64,000 nucleotides of DNA. Origin: Rheinheimera hassiensis (GTDB lineage: Bacteria > Pseudomonadota > Gammaproteobacteria > Enterobacterales > Alteromonadaceae). The position numbers and the translations under genes were made by a program. The notes beneath the pieces were generated by a model, which was given only the letters and a program-made list of their open reading frames with translations, ran no database searches and was not told where the DNA came from. Below, piece by piece: positions 45,499-54,813 of this stretch (the first letter of the stretch is position 1; the number at the start of each line of letters is the position of its first letter). The DNA lies in assembly GCF_022436675.1 (NCBI RefSeq), contig NZ_JAKUJZ010000006.1, positions 177,546-241,545 on the forward strand, written 5' to 3'.

Positions 45499-48345
45499 TT
45501 AGAAAGTTTGCTCGTAACGTAAGTACCAGAAGCGGCCAATGTCAAAACCACCATAGTAGGAGAAGTTAGCACTTGGTTGCGAGAACATAACCGGGCCTTG
45601 CTTCTCGAACACGTTATTCGCACCCACTGAGAACTTAGAGTTCCAAGGTGTGTTATAACTAACCTGAATATCATGGAACGTAGTAGAGCCCTTTTTATCC
45701 AGCGGCGTTACAAGATCGTTGGTCCAGTCGGCGCTAAAATCAGGCATGTTACATCTCTCATCAAAGTAGCAATCTTCTTTCATTGATGAATAATAACGCA
45801 CATTCCAATTCGCGCTAAAGTCGCCCAGGCTCCAGTTCAGGCCAAGAGTAGAACGTACTCTGAACGTCTCAAATCCTACGTCAGGAGTCATTCTTGCTTC
45901 TGGATCATTGGTAGACTTGCTGTCATACCGAAGTGTGTAAGTTGTGTTCCAGTTAGTGCGGAAAGTACCAACTTCTGTATCAAGCTTATAAGTCAAGCCA
46001 ACATCGTAACCCGCCGTTTTTGTCACACCAGCATTACGTAAACCATATGACAGACTGCTCACAATAAAATTGCTTGGATCACGTGAGAACATGGCACAAC
46101 GCGCTTCTTCTAAACCAACATAGCAATCATCAACGATGCTGTTAGCACTATCAGTAACCATAGTGTCTTCTATGGTAATGTTCCAGTAATCTACAATCAC
46201 CGTCATGTCAGTCAGGAACTCTGGGTTATATACAAAGCCCACAGTTTTAGTTTCTGACGTTTCAGGTTGTAACAGAGCGTTAGAACCACTGTTAAACGGT
46301 ACCGGAGTTTGCGCAGCCGGGCCTGTAGTGGGCACAAAACCCTGCTGCAGCTGGCGGTAATCTGCTGGTACGTCCTGTAAACAACGCGCAGTGCCTTTAG
46401 CTACACCGTATACAGAGTCACAAGGGTCAATAAAGCCGGTTACGAAAGATTGTGAACCACCACCGTACAGATTACTAACTGTAGGTGCACGGAAGCCTTC
46501 CGACCATGTAGCACGTATCAGTAACGAATCAACAGGCTTCCATTTCACACCAATCTTGCTGTTGGTAGTGTCACCGAACGTGCTGTAATCTGAATAACGT
46601 GAAGCCAAGCTCAGGCTTAATTCTTCTGCACCAGCAACACCAGCTAAAATAGGCACATTCAATTCAGCGTAGTACTCTGTCAAATCATACTCGCCACTAG
46701 TCGGGCCAGCTGCCAAAGTAGAAGTCATGCCTGATTGTGCCAAAGCGTCAGGAGTATAAGCGCCTTCTTCTTGACGGTGCTCGCCACCCAAAGCGAAAGT
46801 TACGTCACCCGCCGGCAGAGTGAATAACAAACCACTGATATTAGCAAAGTAAATATTGGTTGTCGTTTCACCACGTGCGTGCGACGTTGGGAAGAACAAT
46901 GCCTGAACAGCCGGATCGCTCAGTGAATTGTCAACAGCACCGGCGCCAAAGCCCGCAAACGGGTTCCAAGGCACGCATTGTGTTGCAGAAATTGGATTTG
47001 CTTCAGTACCACACTGCACTATACCCTGGCTGTTTAAAAACGACGGCCCGGTAGCTGCAACAACATTCGGAATGTGGAAGTCACCGCGACCTATTACCAG
47101 CGTTTTACTTTGGCTAAAAACGCCACCTACATCCCAGTCGAAGAAGCGGTCGCCGATATCAAAAGAGCCTTCCAACGCGCCGGTAAAACGCAGCGTATCT
47201 TGATCACTGGTGGTAACACGCGGAACTTCCCAGCCCCGGCGGGTAAAGCGCACATCTTCGCCAACAGGGTTAAAATAACTGTCAGCATCAAGGTACCAGC
47301 CACTCACTGCACCAAAGGTAGATGTTGATTGCAGCGGATAACCGGCGACTTGCCGTGTAGCGCTGCGATCGGTATAGCCAATATCAGAAGTGAAACGTAT
47401 ATTATCACTTAGGCTATAGTTCGTACTTACATACAGTGAACGAGCACTTAATGGGGTCATTAAATGCATCTGTTCAGTGGCATTGCTTGAACCGTTCGCA
47501 TAGGTTTGCGGCTCAAAATCTTCCGGGAAAGATGATGCATCACCCGGACGCTTCGCAACCCACCACTGACCTTCATAATTAAAACGGCCGTACTGACCAA
47601 CTAAAGTACGGTTGTTGTTAACATCAAATCCAGGATAAGTTACTTCCGAGAATGGACGATCTTTTGCCCAAACTTCGTCTTCATCACGCCATTCAACCCC
47701 AAACGTGACAGAGCCACGGTCTGATGCAAAACCGCCAACTAAACTGACGTTTTTCTTTCCACCGTCACCTTCATCATATTCACCAGCGTAAACAGTCAGT
47801 TCTAAACCTTCAAAGTCTTTACGGGTGATAATGTTAACTACACCGGCCATAGCGTCAGAACCGTAAAGCGTTGAAGCACCATCTTTTAGCACGTCAATAC
47901 GCTCTACCATTGACATCGGAATAGCAGAAATATCCTGATAACCGCTGGTAGTAATACCTAAACGCTTACCATTCACCAGAATTAGCGTTCGGGTTGTACC
48001 CAGGTTACGTAAATCGACATAGCTACCACCTACGTTTTCACCAGAACTTAATGGTGCTGAACGGCTGATTGGTGGCGCACCGGTAGTGGACATATTTTGC
48101 AAAAGGTCATTTATAGACGTAAAGCCTTGGTTTGCAATATCCATACGCGTCATGGTGAATACAGGTTGTGAAGTTTCGATATCCGTGGAACGAATACGTG
48201 AACCTGTTACGTCAATACGCTCGATCTTAGCAGACTCTTCTACCTGCTGAGCTTCCTGAGCTGAAGCATTAACGGAGATTGCAGAAGCAGCTCCAAATGC
48301 AATAGCTAAGCGCACAGCTTTACTTAATTTATTATTTGTATACAT
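45499..48345 (-). CDS. Large TonB-dependent receptor B of the sulfotransferase island
   Basis: A 948-residue receptor. The same signal start as receptor A (MYTNNKLSKAVRLAIAFG) is followed by a divergent mature sequence, so only the first 22 residues are nearly identical. The plug (about 40-165) has IDVTGSRIRSTDIETSQPVF, VDLRNLGTTRTLILVNGKRL and GASTLYGSDAMAGVVNIITR. The barrel ends in FWYLRYEQTF. The promoter, leader and start region are duplicated from or shared with receptor A. Cargo unknown. Confidence 0.92.
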   Translation of the reverse strand: MYTNNKLSKAVRLAIAFGAASAISVNASAQEAQQVEESAKIERIDVTGSRIRSTDIETSQPVFTMTRMDIANQGFTSINDLLQNMSTTGAPPISRSAPLSSGENVGGSYVDLRNLGTTRTLILVNGKRLGITTSGYQDISAIPMSMVERIDVLKDGASTLYGSDAMAGVVNIITRKDFEGLELTVYAGEYDEGDGGKKNVSLVGGFASDRGSVTFGVEWRDEDEVWAKDRPFSEVTYPGFDVNNNRTLVGQYGRFNYEGQWWVAKRPGDASSFPEDFEPQTYANGSSNATEQMHLMTPLSARSLYVSTNYSLSDNIRFTSDIGYTDRSATRQVAGYPLQSTSTFGAVSGWYLDADSYFNPVGEDVRFTRRGWEVPRVTTSDQDTLRFTGALEGSFDIGDRFFDWDVGGVFSQSKTLVIGRGDFHIPNVVAATGPSFLNSQGIVQCGTEANPISATQCVPWNPFAGFGAGAVDNSLSDPAVQALFFPTSHARGETTTNIYFANISGLLFTLPAGDVTFALGGEHRQEEGAYTPDALAQSGMTSTLAAGPTSGEYDLTEYYAELNVPILAGVAGAEELSLSLASRYSDYSTFGDTTNSKIGVKWKPVDSLLIRATWSEGFRAPTVSNLYGGGSQSFVTGFIDPCDSVYGVAKGTARCLQDVPADYRQLQQGFVPTTGPAAQTPVPFNSGSNALLQPETSETKTVGFVYNPEFLTDMTVIVDYWNITIEDTMVTDSANSIVDDCYVGLEEARCAMFSRDPSNFIVSSLSYGLRNAGVTKTAGYDVGLTYKLDTEVGTFRTNWNTTYTLRYDSKSTNDPEARMTPDVGFETFRVRSTLGLNWSLGDFSANWNVRYYSSMKEDCYFDERCNMPDFSADWTNDLVTPLDKKGSTTFHDIQVSYNTPWNSKFSVGANNVFEKQGPVMFSQPSANFSYYGGFDIGRFWYLRYEQTF

Positions 48346-48360
48346 GTATTTCTCCCTGGA

Positions 48361-48375
48361 TCACTATTTTAGTGA
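48361..48375 (-). promoter_or_regulatory. Leader hairpin next to the ribosome-binding site, receptor B
   Basis: TCACTA / TAGTGA with a three-base loop, just before the AGGGAGAAATAC start context. It matches the position of the hairpin in receptor A with a shifted stem and loop. Confidence 0.5.
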
Positions 48376-48457
48376 CTCTATTTTTACTACTACCAATCTC
48401 TTTTACGGCGCTTGGCACTCCGCTTATCTCGGATAACCTCCGATTTATCGCCGTGTG

Positions 48458-48487
48458 ATAATAAACGTAATTTTTCAGCAGGGTCAA
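48458..48487 (-). promoter_or_regulatory. Sigma-70 promoter of TonB receptor B
   Basis: Minus strand TTGACC (48482-48487), 18 bases, TATTAT (48458-48463), in the same wider context as the receptor A promoter (TTCCGTAAAA upstream, TTACGTTTAT at the -10). Leader of about 105 bases. Confidence 0.82.
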
Positions 48488-48500
48488 CAGCTTTTACGGA

Positions 48501-48781
48501 ACAATTTGTAATTTCCATTGTCAGGCTCTGTGGCGAAGATGAAAACAAGCTGAAATAAAGCAGAATGAGCTTTTGTCAACCCTATTCTTATCTGGAATTA
48601 AAGTAATGAGTCAACAACTTATGGAGGTAAATGTTTCTCTGTCATTTTAAGAAAATATTATAGAAATAATGAGCGCTAAACAGCCAGCGTAAACTTTTCA
48701 CTACAAGAATCAAAGTATTTAATGAGTTAAATCAATAATTACCAGCTCCAATTTTTGGGGTTTAGCTGGCCGCGAATGTTT
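48501..48781. other. A+T-rich gap between receptor B and dinG
   Basis: No supported gene. A few very short frames occur (for example MSQQLMEVNVSLSF near 48606) but none has a ribosome-binding site. The region may hold an upstream control site for receptor B, but none is recognised. Confidence 0.4.
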
Positions 48782-48833
48782 TTGCCTGTAAAGCGCATTA
48801 CGTATACAATCAAACAACTGTATATAAATACAC
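48782..48833 (+). promoter_or_regulatory. dinG promoter with LexA box
   Basis: TTGCCT (48782-48787), 17 bases, TACAAT (48805-48810), then CTGTATATAAATACAC (48818-48833). The latter matches the LexA consensus CTGT-N8-ACAG with one mismatch in the last base and covers the predicted transcript start. Confidence 0.75.
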
Positions 48834-48840
48834 ATTAAAC

Positions 48841-50880
48841 ATGTTAAGTGACCAGCTAAAAAGCCAAATCCGCGCTATACATACGCGTATTAAAACCACC
48901 CTGCCTAATTACCAACCCAGGCAGGGGCAAAATCAGTTGGTCGCAGAGATGGCTAAAATCGTCTCCGGCACCTACCACCGGCGCGAGCGTATTGGTTTAA
49001 TTGAGGCTGGCACCGGTACCGGTAAATCGCTGGCTTATATGCTGGCGGTTATTCCTTATGCGTTGGCGCAAAAGAAAAAAGTGGTGATTGCCACGGCTAC
49101 GGTGGCGCTGCAGGAGCAATTGGTAAATAAAGACCTGCCGTTTTTTCAACAACACAGCAAGCTGTTATTTGAATTTAGTCTGGTAAAAGGCCGCCAGCGT
49201 TATGCATGTATTGAGCGGGTGCGCCAGCAGCAAAAACATCCTGAGTTATTTGCCACCGCTAACGATGCAACTTTTGACTGGCAAAAATTGCTGGATAACT
49301 GGCAGCAGCGTAAATGGCTGGGCGACAGGGATACGCTGGCGACGCCACTAACTGAAGACCTGTGGCAGCGTATTGTTGCTGATCCGCTGCATTGCAGTAA
49401 AACAGACCGTCGCCATATGAACTGCCCGTTTCACCTTGCACGTGCCGAGGTAAGTAACGCCGATGTGCTGGTGGTAAACCATGCTTTACTGCTGGCAGAT
49501 TTATCCAGTGGTAACAGTATATTACCGCCACCTGAAGAAACACTTTATGTGATAGACGAAGCGCATCATTTGCCGGACAGCGCACGGGAGTTTTTTGCCG
49601 CACAGGCCCAGCTTACTCACAATAGCCTTTGGCTGGAAAAGGCGGCTAAAACCATTCAACAGTTGATTACCCTGCTGCCCGCTACTGTGATGAAAGAGTT
49701 ATTACGCTTCGATGATAGCTGTAACGAACTTAACAGCCTACTTAAACCGATTGAACGCTGCGTAACAGAATTTAAGCCACGCTGGTTTGGCGAAAAAACA
49801 GAGTATCGTTTTGCAGACGCTGCTTTGCCAAAATTGTTTCAGCAGCAAGCTGAACAGCTGGCGCAGGTGAGCCAGAAGACACTAACGCAACTGGAAAAAA
49901 TTCAGCAGCATCTGCAGGAAAATGTCACTGAACAGCAATTACCATTAAAGCAAAGCATGGGTCTGCTGCAAGAATTGGGTTATCTGCGCCAGAAAATTGA
50001 GCAACAACAAGCACTGTGGCAACTATATGCAGCAGAGCAGGAGAAAAACGTCTATCAGGCGCGTTGGGTTGAACTGCAAAACCAGAGCCAGTATGTTATT
50101 GGCCATGCTTGCCCGCTGGGTGTTGCAAATAAACTGGAACAGCTGCTATTTACCGATGCCTTCGCAGTGATCCTGTGCTCTGCTACGCTAACTGCGCTAA
50201 ATTCGTTTCAGTACATTAAATATGATTTAGGCCTGACACAATTTGAAGGTGTGCAAACATTGCAGGTTGCATCACCTTTTGCTTATGCAGAAAAAGGTCA
50301 GATTGTTATTCCTAAAATGCAGACAGACCCGACAGAGCAGGCCTATACCAACGAGCTGGTAACTCTGCTGCCAACTTATTTACCAGACAATCAGGCCAGC
50401 CTGGTGCTGTTCGCTTCTTATTGGCAAATGCAGCAAGTCGCAGAGGCTCTGCGTAAAAAGAAATTTTCACTATTGGTACAAGGTGAAGCATCACGCCAGG
50501 CGTTACTGCAGTTACATGGTGAAAACTGCAGACATAACCGCACCAGTATTTTATTTGGCACCCAGAGCTTTTCTGAAGGGCTGGATTTACCCGGTAAATT
50601 GCTCACCAATCTGGTGATTACCAAACTGCCTTTTGCAGTACCTACCTCACCTCTGGAAGAAGCCTTAGCGGAGGCGATTACAAAAAAAGGCGGCAATGCT
50701 TTTTTGCAACTGACTATTCCTGCAACCTCAAAGAAACTGGTGCAAGCCTGTGGTAGACTACTGCGCCAGGAGCAAGACGAAGGCAGGATAGTGATCCTAG
50801 ACCGGCGTCTGGTCAGCAAAGCTTACGGCAGTGCTATGCTAAACGCCTTGCCGCCGTTTCGTCGTCAGATAGAGTATTAA
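48841..50880 (+). CDS. dinG: ATP-dependent DNA helicase DinG
   Basis: SOS-inducible XPD-like superfamily 2 helicase, 679 residues. Walker A is EAGTGTGKS (55-63), the DEAH box is VIDEAHHLPD (D239), and later motifs include ILCSATLTALNSF, FGTQSFSEGLDLPG and QACGRLLRQ. DinG holds a 4Fe-4S cluster on four Cys; here I find only three (C123 in RYACIE, C185 in LHCSK, C195 in NCPFH), the usual third position being Arg or Asp. The start has no Shine-Dalgarno sequence and the leader is very short. It resembles DinG more than YoaA (GQIVIPKM, KAYGSAMLNALPPF). Confidence 0.93.
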   Translation: MLSDQLKSQIRAIHTRIKTTLPNYQPRQGQNQLVAEMAKIVSGTYHRRERIGLIEAGTGTGKSLAYMLAVIPYALAQKKKVVIATATVALQEQLVNKDLPFFQQHSKLLFEFSLVKGRQRYACIERVRQQQKHPELFATANDATFDWQKLLDNWQQRKWLGDRDTLATPLTEDLWQRIVADPLHCSKTDRRHMNCPFHLARAEVSNADVLVVNHALLLADLSSGNSILPPPEETLYVIDEAHHLPDSAREFFAAQAQLTHNSLWLEKAAKTIQQLITLLPATVMKELLRFDDSCNELNSLLKPIERCVTEFKPRWFGEKTEYRFADAALPKLFQQQAEQLAQVSQKTLTQLEKIQQHLQENVTEQQLPLKQSMGLLQELGYLRQKIEQQQALWQLYAAEQEKNVYQARWVELQNQSQYVIGHACPLGVANKLEQLLFTDAFAVILCSATLTALNSFQYIKYDLGLTQFEGVQTLQVASPFAYAEKGQIVIPKMQTDPTEQAYTNELVTLLPTYLPDNQASLVLFASYWQMQQVAEALRKKKFSLLVQGEASRQALLQLHGENCRHNRTSILFGTQSFSEGLDLPGKLLTNLVITKLPFAVPTSPLEEALAEAITKKGGNAFLQLTIPATSKKLVQACGRLLRQEQDEGRIVILDRRLVSKAYGSAMLNALPPFRRQIEY

Positions 50881-50891
50881 CAGGACATCAC

Positions 50892-51674
50892 ATGTTTGCT
50901 GAGCTTGCCATAGAACCTTCTGTTTTACTTATCCTCTGTGCTGTCGCATTTTGTGCCGGTTTTATTGACGCCATTGCTGGCGGCGGTGGCCTGCTGACTG
51001 TACCGGCTCTGCTTACCGCAGGCCTGCCGCCACATGTGGTACTGGGCACCAATAAGCTGGCTTCAACTTTTGGCTCTTTTACTGCATCACTTACCTATTA
51101 CCGTAAAAAGCTGTTTAATCCGGTGTATTGGCACCGCAGTTTATTCTACACCGCTATCGGTGCGGTGTTGGGCACGCTGGTTGTAGACATGATTAGCAAA
51201 GAAGCGCTGGAAAAAATACTACCTCTGCTTATTTTGCTGGCGGCCATTTATACCCTGTTTAACCGTATGCAACCTGATGATGCCTTAAAGCTGCCGCCGC
51301 AAAACGCCAAGTTATTCTGGCAACAACGGGCTCAAGGCCTGACTCTGGGTTTTTATGACGGTATTGCCGGCCCTGGTGCCGGAGCATTCTGGATGGTGTC
51401 TACTATGGCGCTGTACAAAATCAACCTGCTGCTGACCTGTGGTGTAGCACGTACGATGAATTTTATTAGCAATGGTTTTTCGCTGGTGGCTTTTATTGCT
51501 TTGGGCCATGTCGATTTTACCCTTGGCATCGCTATGGGTATGTGTTTAATGCTTGGCGCTTGGCTGGGTGCGCATTCAGCTATTAAATTTGGCAGTCGTT
51601 TTATTCGCCCGGTATTTATTTGCGTGGTTATTACCATTGCTTTGCGTCTGGCCTGGCAGGCTTGGGGCAGTTAA
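50892..51674 (+). CDS. yfcA: TSUP family (TauE/SafE, YfcA-like) membrane transporter
   Basis: A 260-residue protein with about eight membrane helices. The family signatures are GFIDAIAGGGGLLTVPALLT near the N terminus, VVLGTNKLASTFGSFTASLT, and the second-half repeat GFYDGIAGPGAGAFWMVSTM. It probably exports small organic or sulfur anions; substrate cannot be told. It follows dinG by 11 bases and abuts priC. Confidence 0.9.
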   Translation: MFAELAIEPSVLLILCAVAFCAGFIDAIAGGGGLLTVPALLTAGLPPHVVLGTNKLASTFGSFTASLTYYRKKLFNPVYWHRSLFYTAIGAVLGTLVVDMISKEALEKILPLLILLAAIYTLFNRMQPDDALKLPPQNAKLFWQQRAQGLTLGFYDGIAGPGAGAFWMVSTMALYKINLLLTCGVARTMNFISNGFSLVAFIALGHVDFTLGIAMGMCLMLGAWLGAHSAIKFGSRFIRPVFICVVITIALRLAWQAWGS

Positions 51675-52211
51675 ATGGATTTACTGGCCACCTTACTTCA
51701 CCAGTTGCAACAACTGTGGCAACAGGCAGAACAGATTGATCTGCAACAGGTGGCCGGCAAGCCACAAAACTGGTTTGACAGCGCCCTGTTCAGTTGCCGC
51801 TCGCCGCACCTGACAGACTATGTGGCTGAAGCCCAGCGTAACCTGCGCCACTTGCAGGACAGCAACCTTAGCAGCATGGCGAAGCAACGCCTGGTGCAAC
51901 GGTTAAGCGAGCAAACCTCAGCGCTAACCAGAGCTTTTCGCAATGTTGATACCCGGCGCAAGCCCACCAGTAAAGGCAAATTAAAAGCAGTGGTGCAACA
52001 AATAAGCGCCAGCAGCCAGCAGTTATACCAGCAACTTAGCGATACCCAGGAGTTTGAACGCCGCTTGCAGGATATGATTAGCCTGGCCAACCGGGAAAAC
52101 TCAGCCGAAGCCATACAGCGCACGCTGGCTTTACATGCCCGTTTAGGCCGCTGTCGCAAAGCGTTATCCGATATTGAACGGCAAATTCAGGACTTGGAAC
52201 GGCGGAACTAA
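51675..52211 (+). CDS. priC: Primosomal replication protein PriC
   Basis: A 178-residue replication-restart factor. The family pattern is visible: WFDSALFSCRSPHLTDYVAE, EAQRNLRHLQD, QEFERRLQDMISLANRE and HARLGRCRKALSDIERQIQD, collinear with E. coli PriC. Mostly helical. The ATG directly follows the stop of the transporter (TAAATG). In E. coli priC neighbours ybaM and apt, both also in this window. Confidence 0.88.
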   Translation: MDLLATLLHQLQQLWQQAEQIDLQQVAGKPQNWFDSALFSCRSPHLTDYVAEAQRNLRHLQDSNLSSMAKQRLVQRLSEQTSALTRAFRNVDTRRKPTSKGKLKAVVQQISASSQQLYQQLSDTQEFERRLQDMISLANRENSAEAIQRTLALHARLGRCRKALSDIERQIQDLERRN

Positions 52212-52215
52212 ACTG

Positions 52216-53172
52216 ATGGTAATCGCTAAACCAATGCTAAGCGCGCTACCTGCCATGCTGTATCACCCATGTTACAGTGAGCTTAATCTGCCTGACAGGC
52301 ACCGTTATCCCATTACCAAATATCGCACCTTGTATCAGTGCCTGCTGGATATCGGGCTGCCCGCGAGCGCTTTCACCCAGTCAGTTCCTGTCACTGTAGA
52401 ACAACTGGCAGAGGTACATTGCTGCACCTATATTCAAAGTCTGGCTGATGGCACTATTGATGCCAAAGCCATGCGCCGTATTGGTTTTCCCTGGTCAGAA
52501 CAGCTTTTTCAGCGTTCATTATATTCATTAGGCGGCACACTACAAACAGCTCAGGCGGCCCTTAACAGTGGTATAGCACTGCATTTAAGCGGGGGCTATC
52601 ACCATGCTTTTTATGCCGAAGGCTCAGGATTTTGTTTATTTAACGATCTGGTGCTGGCCGCTAAGACCATGCTGACACAGGGGCTGGATAAAATTTTGCT
52701 GTTGGATCTGGATGTGCATCAGGGTGACGGCAGTGCGCTGATGCTGACCGACGAGCCGCGCATTATCAGTTGCTCTGTGCATTGTGAAAAAAATTTCCCT
52801 GCCCGTAAACAACATTCAAACTGGGATATAGGGCTGGCTAAAGATTGCTCTGACACCGACTATTTAGAAGCCGTGCAGCAAAGCCTTCAGACCTTGCTTA
52901 ACTGGCACCGGCCAGATTTAGTGATTTTTGACGCCGGTGTGGATATTCATCAACAGGATGAGCTGGGGCTATTAAATATTTCTACCGAGGCTTTATATCA
53001 ACGTGATTTATTGGTGCTACAAAGCTGTGTGGACCAGGGAATACCTGTTGCAGCCGTTATCGGCGGTGGTTACCAGCGCAATATAGATGCGCTGGCACAG
53101 CTACACCTGCAGCTGTTTAAAGCCGCTTTTACGCTACATGGCTCAGACTTCGCCAGCAAAATAAAAACCTAA
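52216..53172 (+). CDS. Histone deacetylase-like (AcuC/HDAC family) zinc amidohydrolase
   Basis: A 318-residue protein. The arginase/deacetylase core has the catalytic His pair GGYHHAF, the zinc ligands of LLDLDVHQGDGSA (Asp, His) and FDAGVDIH (Asp), and GGGYQRN near the end. It probably deacetylates acetylated small molecules or proteins. The start is uncertain: ATG 52216 is 5 bases past the priC stop; ATG 52237 is an alternative that gives a more usual N terminus (LPAMLYHPCYSEL). The 3' end overlaps kynA by 30 bases, convergently. Confidence 0.87.
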   Translation: MVIAKPMLSALPAMLYHPCYSELNLPDRHRYPITKYRTLYQCLLDIGLPASAFTQSVPVTVEQLAEVHCCTYIQSLADGTIDAKAMRRIGFPWSEQLFQRSLYSLGGTLQTAQAALNSGIALHLSGGYHHAFYAEGSGFCLFNDLVLAAKTMLTQGLDKILLLDLDVHQGDGSALMLTDEPRIISCSVHCEKNFPARKQHSNWDIGLAKDCSDTDYLEAVQQSLQTLLNWHRPDLVIFDAGVDIHQQDELGLLNISTEALYQRDLLVLQSCVDQGIPVAAVIGGGYQRNIDALAQLHLQLFKAAFTLHGSDFASKIKT

Positions 53173-54240
53173 ACGCCGTTTTACCTGAGGAGGTAACACT
53201 GGAAGATCAGTTTTAGGCAGCAGGAAAGTTGCCATATTAAACAAGTCAGTAAAAATACGGTTTTTCTCTGTTGTACGTTTTAAATAATCATGCCCGGACG
53301 AGCCGCCGGTGCCAATTTTGGTACCCAACATGCGCTGTACCATCATCGCATGTTTGTAGCGCCATATTGTCAGCAGTTCATCTATTTCGGTTAAGCAAGT
53401 CAGCAACTGAAATGGCAAATTAAAAACCGGCTCTTCCTGATACAGGCTGATAAACAGTGCCGATAACATAGCGCGTTGGCTTAAACGAAAAGTACCGGCT
53501 TGTTGCAGTTGCAGATACTTGTCTTTATTTAGCAAGGCTGAAAATTTTTCCGCAGTGCGGGCAATTTCAGCCAGTTGCAATTCGCGCTCATGTTCGGCAA
53601 TTTGTGCAATTGACTGCACAGTTGCTTTATCTTCGGCCAGCATAGTGTCTGTTGCCTGCTGATACATCTGCCAGAAGCTAAAGTTTTCCAGCTCAAGAAA
53701 CGGCATACGCTCCAACCACTTTTCTATGCGTTCAAACAAACTGGGGTCGTGTTCAAGTTGCTGCAGGAAAGTACGATCTTTCTCATTTAACCGGCTGTAA
53801 AACGAGTTTTTATCGAAGTCGATACGAAAATCGCTTTTCAGGCCCAGGCCAATTTCCAGCATTTTAAACTGGATACTCTGGAAACCGGATGCCGGCACCA
53901 GGTAATCACGAAACGACATAAAATCCTGCGGTGTCATCGTTTCAATGACACCAATCTGCTGGTTCAGCAACTGCTGAATGGTGATTACCCGCTTTAACTT
54001 ATGCACTATGCCGGTAAGCTGCTCATCTTTAACTTCTTCACCGGCAAACACATCCATTACAGCTTTAAGCTCATGTAAAATTTGCTTAAACCACAGCTCA
54101 TATACCTGATGCACAATAATAAACAGCGTTTCATCATGGGCTTCATTGGCGTATTTGGCGCTTTCCGGTGCCTGTGCTGTCAGTATTTTGTCCAGTTGCA
54201 GGTAGTCGCCGTAGTAGCAGGGAGTGGTATTTTTTTGCAT
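53143..54240 (-). CDS. kynA: Tryptophan 2,3-dioxygenase
   Basis: Heme enzyme that opens the indole ring of tryptophan to N-formylkynurenine. It has 365 residues. Family blocks: HDETLFIIVHQVYELWFKQI, ETMTPQDFMSFRDYLVPASG, GFQSIQFKMLEIGLGLK and the heme-region MMVQRMLGTKIGTGGSSGHD. No other kynurenine-pathway gene is adjacent. The C-terminal 10 codons overlap the convergent HDAC gene. Confidence 0.95.
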   Translation of the reverse strand: MQKNTTPCYYGDYLQLDKILTAQAPESAKYANEAHDETLFIIVHQVYELWFKQILHELKAVMDVFAGEEVKDEQLTGIVHKLKRVITIQQLLNQQIGVIETMTPQDFMSFRDYLVPASGFQSIQFKMLEIGLGLKSDFRIDFDKNSFYSRLNEKDRTFLQQLEHDPSLFERIEKWLERMPFLELENFSFWQMYQQATDTMLAEDKATVQSIAQIAEHERELQLAEIARTAEKFSALLNKDKYLQLQQAGTFRLSQRAMLSALFISLYQEEPVFNLPFQLLTCLTEIDELLTIWRYKHAMMVQRMLGTKIGTGGSSGHDYLKRTTEKNRIFTDLFNMATFLLPKTDLPVLPPQVKRRLGFYFAGEV

Positions 54241-54367
54241 TGCAGTTCTTCTGTCATGATTCTACCGCGCATTGTAGCAGCGAAGTGAGCTAACTCAATC
54301 TTTCAGTGGTCTTTTACCGTAAAGCTGATTATGCTTTGAGCTGACTGTAAACAAGATTGAGGCAAGT

Positions 54368-54628
54368 ATGAAACTGGACGACGATATCCATAACTATTAT
54401 GAAAAACTGACACTGGATCATATTGTAGAGTTAGGGCTAGACCAGCAGAAAGATGCTGAGTATCTGGCCGATTTATGCTGTATTTCGTTAAACCTGCTGC
54501 CGCCCCGCTATATTCGCTATGAAGTAGATATGGCGTTTTATCTGCCACAAAGCGAGCGTTTTGAAATGCGGATGAAAGTAAAAGAGGCCGTTGCCAGAGC
54601 CCGGCAGTTTCTGGACAATAATGCGTGA
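54368..54628 (+). CDS. ComFB-like small protein
   Basis: An 86-residue protein of the late-competence ComFB family: [39 protein letters not shown], and the helical end [16 protein letters not shown]. The LNxLPPRY motif is typical. It overlaps the YbaM frame by four bases (GTGA). Some ComFB relatives bind cyclic di-nucleotides, but nothing here proves that. Confidence 0.85.
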   Translation: MKLDDDIHNYYEKLTLDHIVELGLDQQKDAEYLADLCCISLNLLPPRYIRYEVDMAFYLPQSERFEMRMKVKEAVARARQFLDNNA

Positions 54629-54813
54629 ATACTGAGCTGGCTAAGGCTCCGGTGCATGTGCAACTGGCGGTAGATTTAATTCTGCTGCTGGAGCAACATC
54701 AGATAGATGCCAATACCGCACTTCTGGCGTTAGATATAGTGAAAAAAGATTTTGAACAGAAGCGGGATTTGGGTGGCAACCCCACCAGCCACATCCCGGC
54801 ACATACGTCATAA
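54625..54813 (+). CDS. ybaM: YbaM-like (DUF2496) small protein
   Basis: A 62-residue protein starting at GTG inside the ComFB stop (GTGA). [18 protein letters not shown] and [15 protein letters not shown] match E. coli YbaM. The C-terminal 14 residues ([13 protein letters not shown]) have no counterpart there because that DNA is the antisense of the 4.5S RNA gene. Confidence 0.82.
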   Translation: MNTELAKAPVHVQLAVDLILLLEQHQIDANTALLALDIVKKDFEQKRDLGGNPTSHIPAHTS

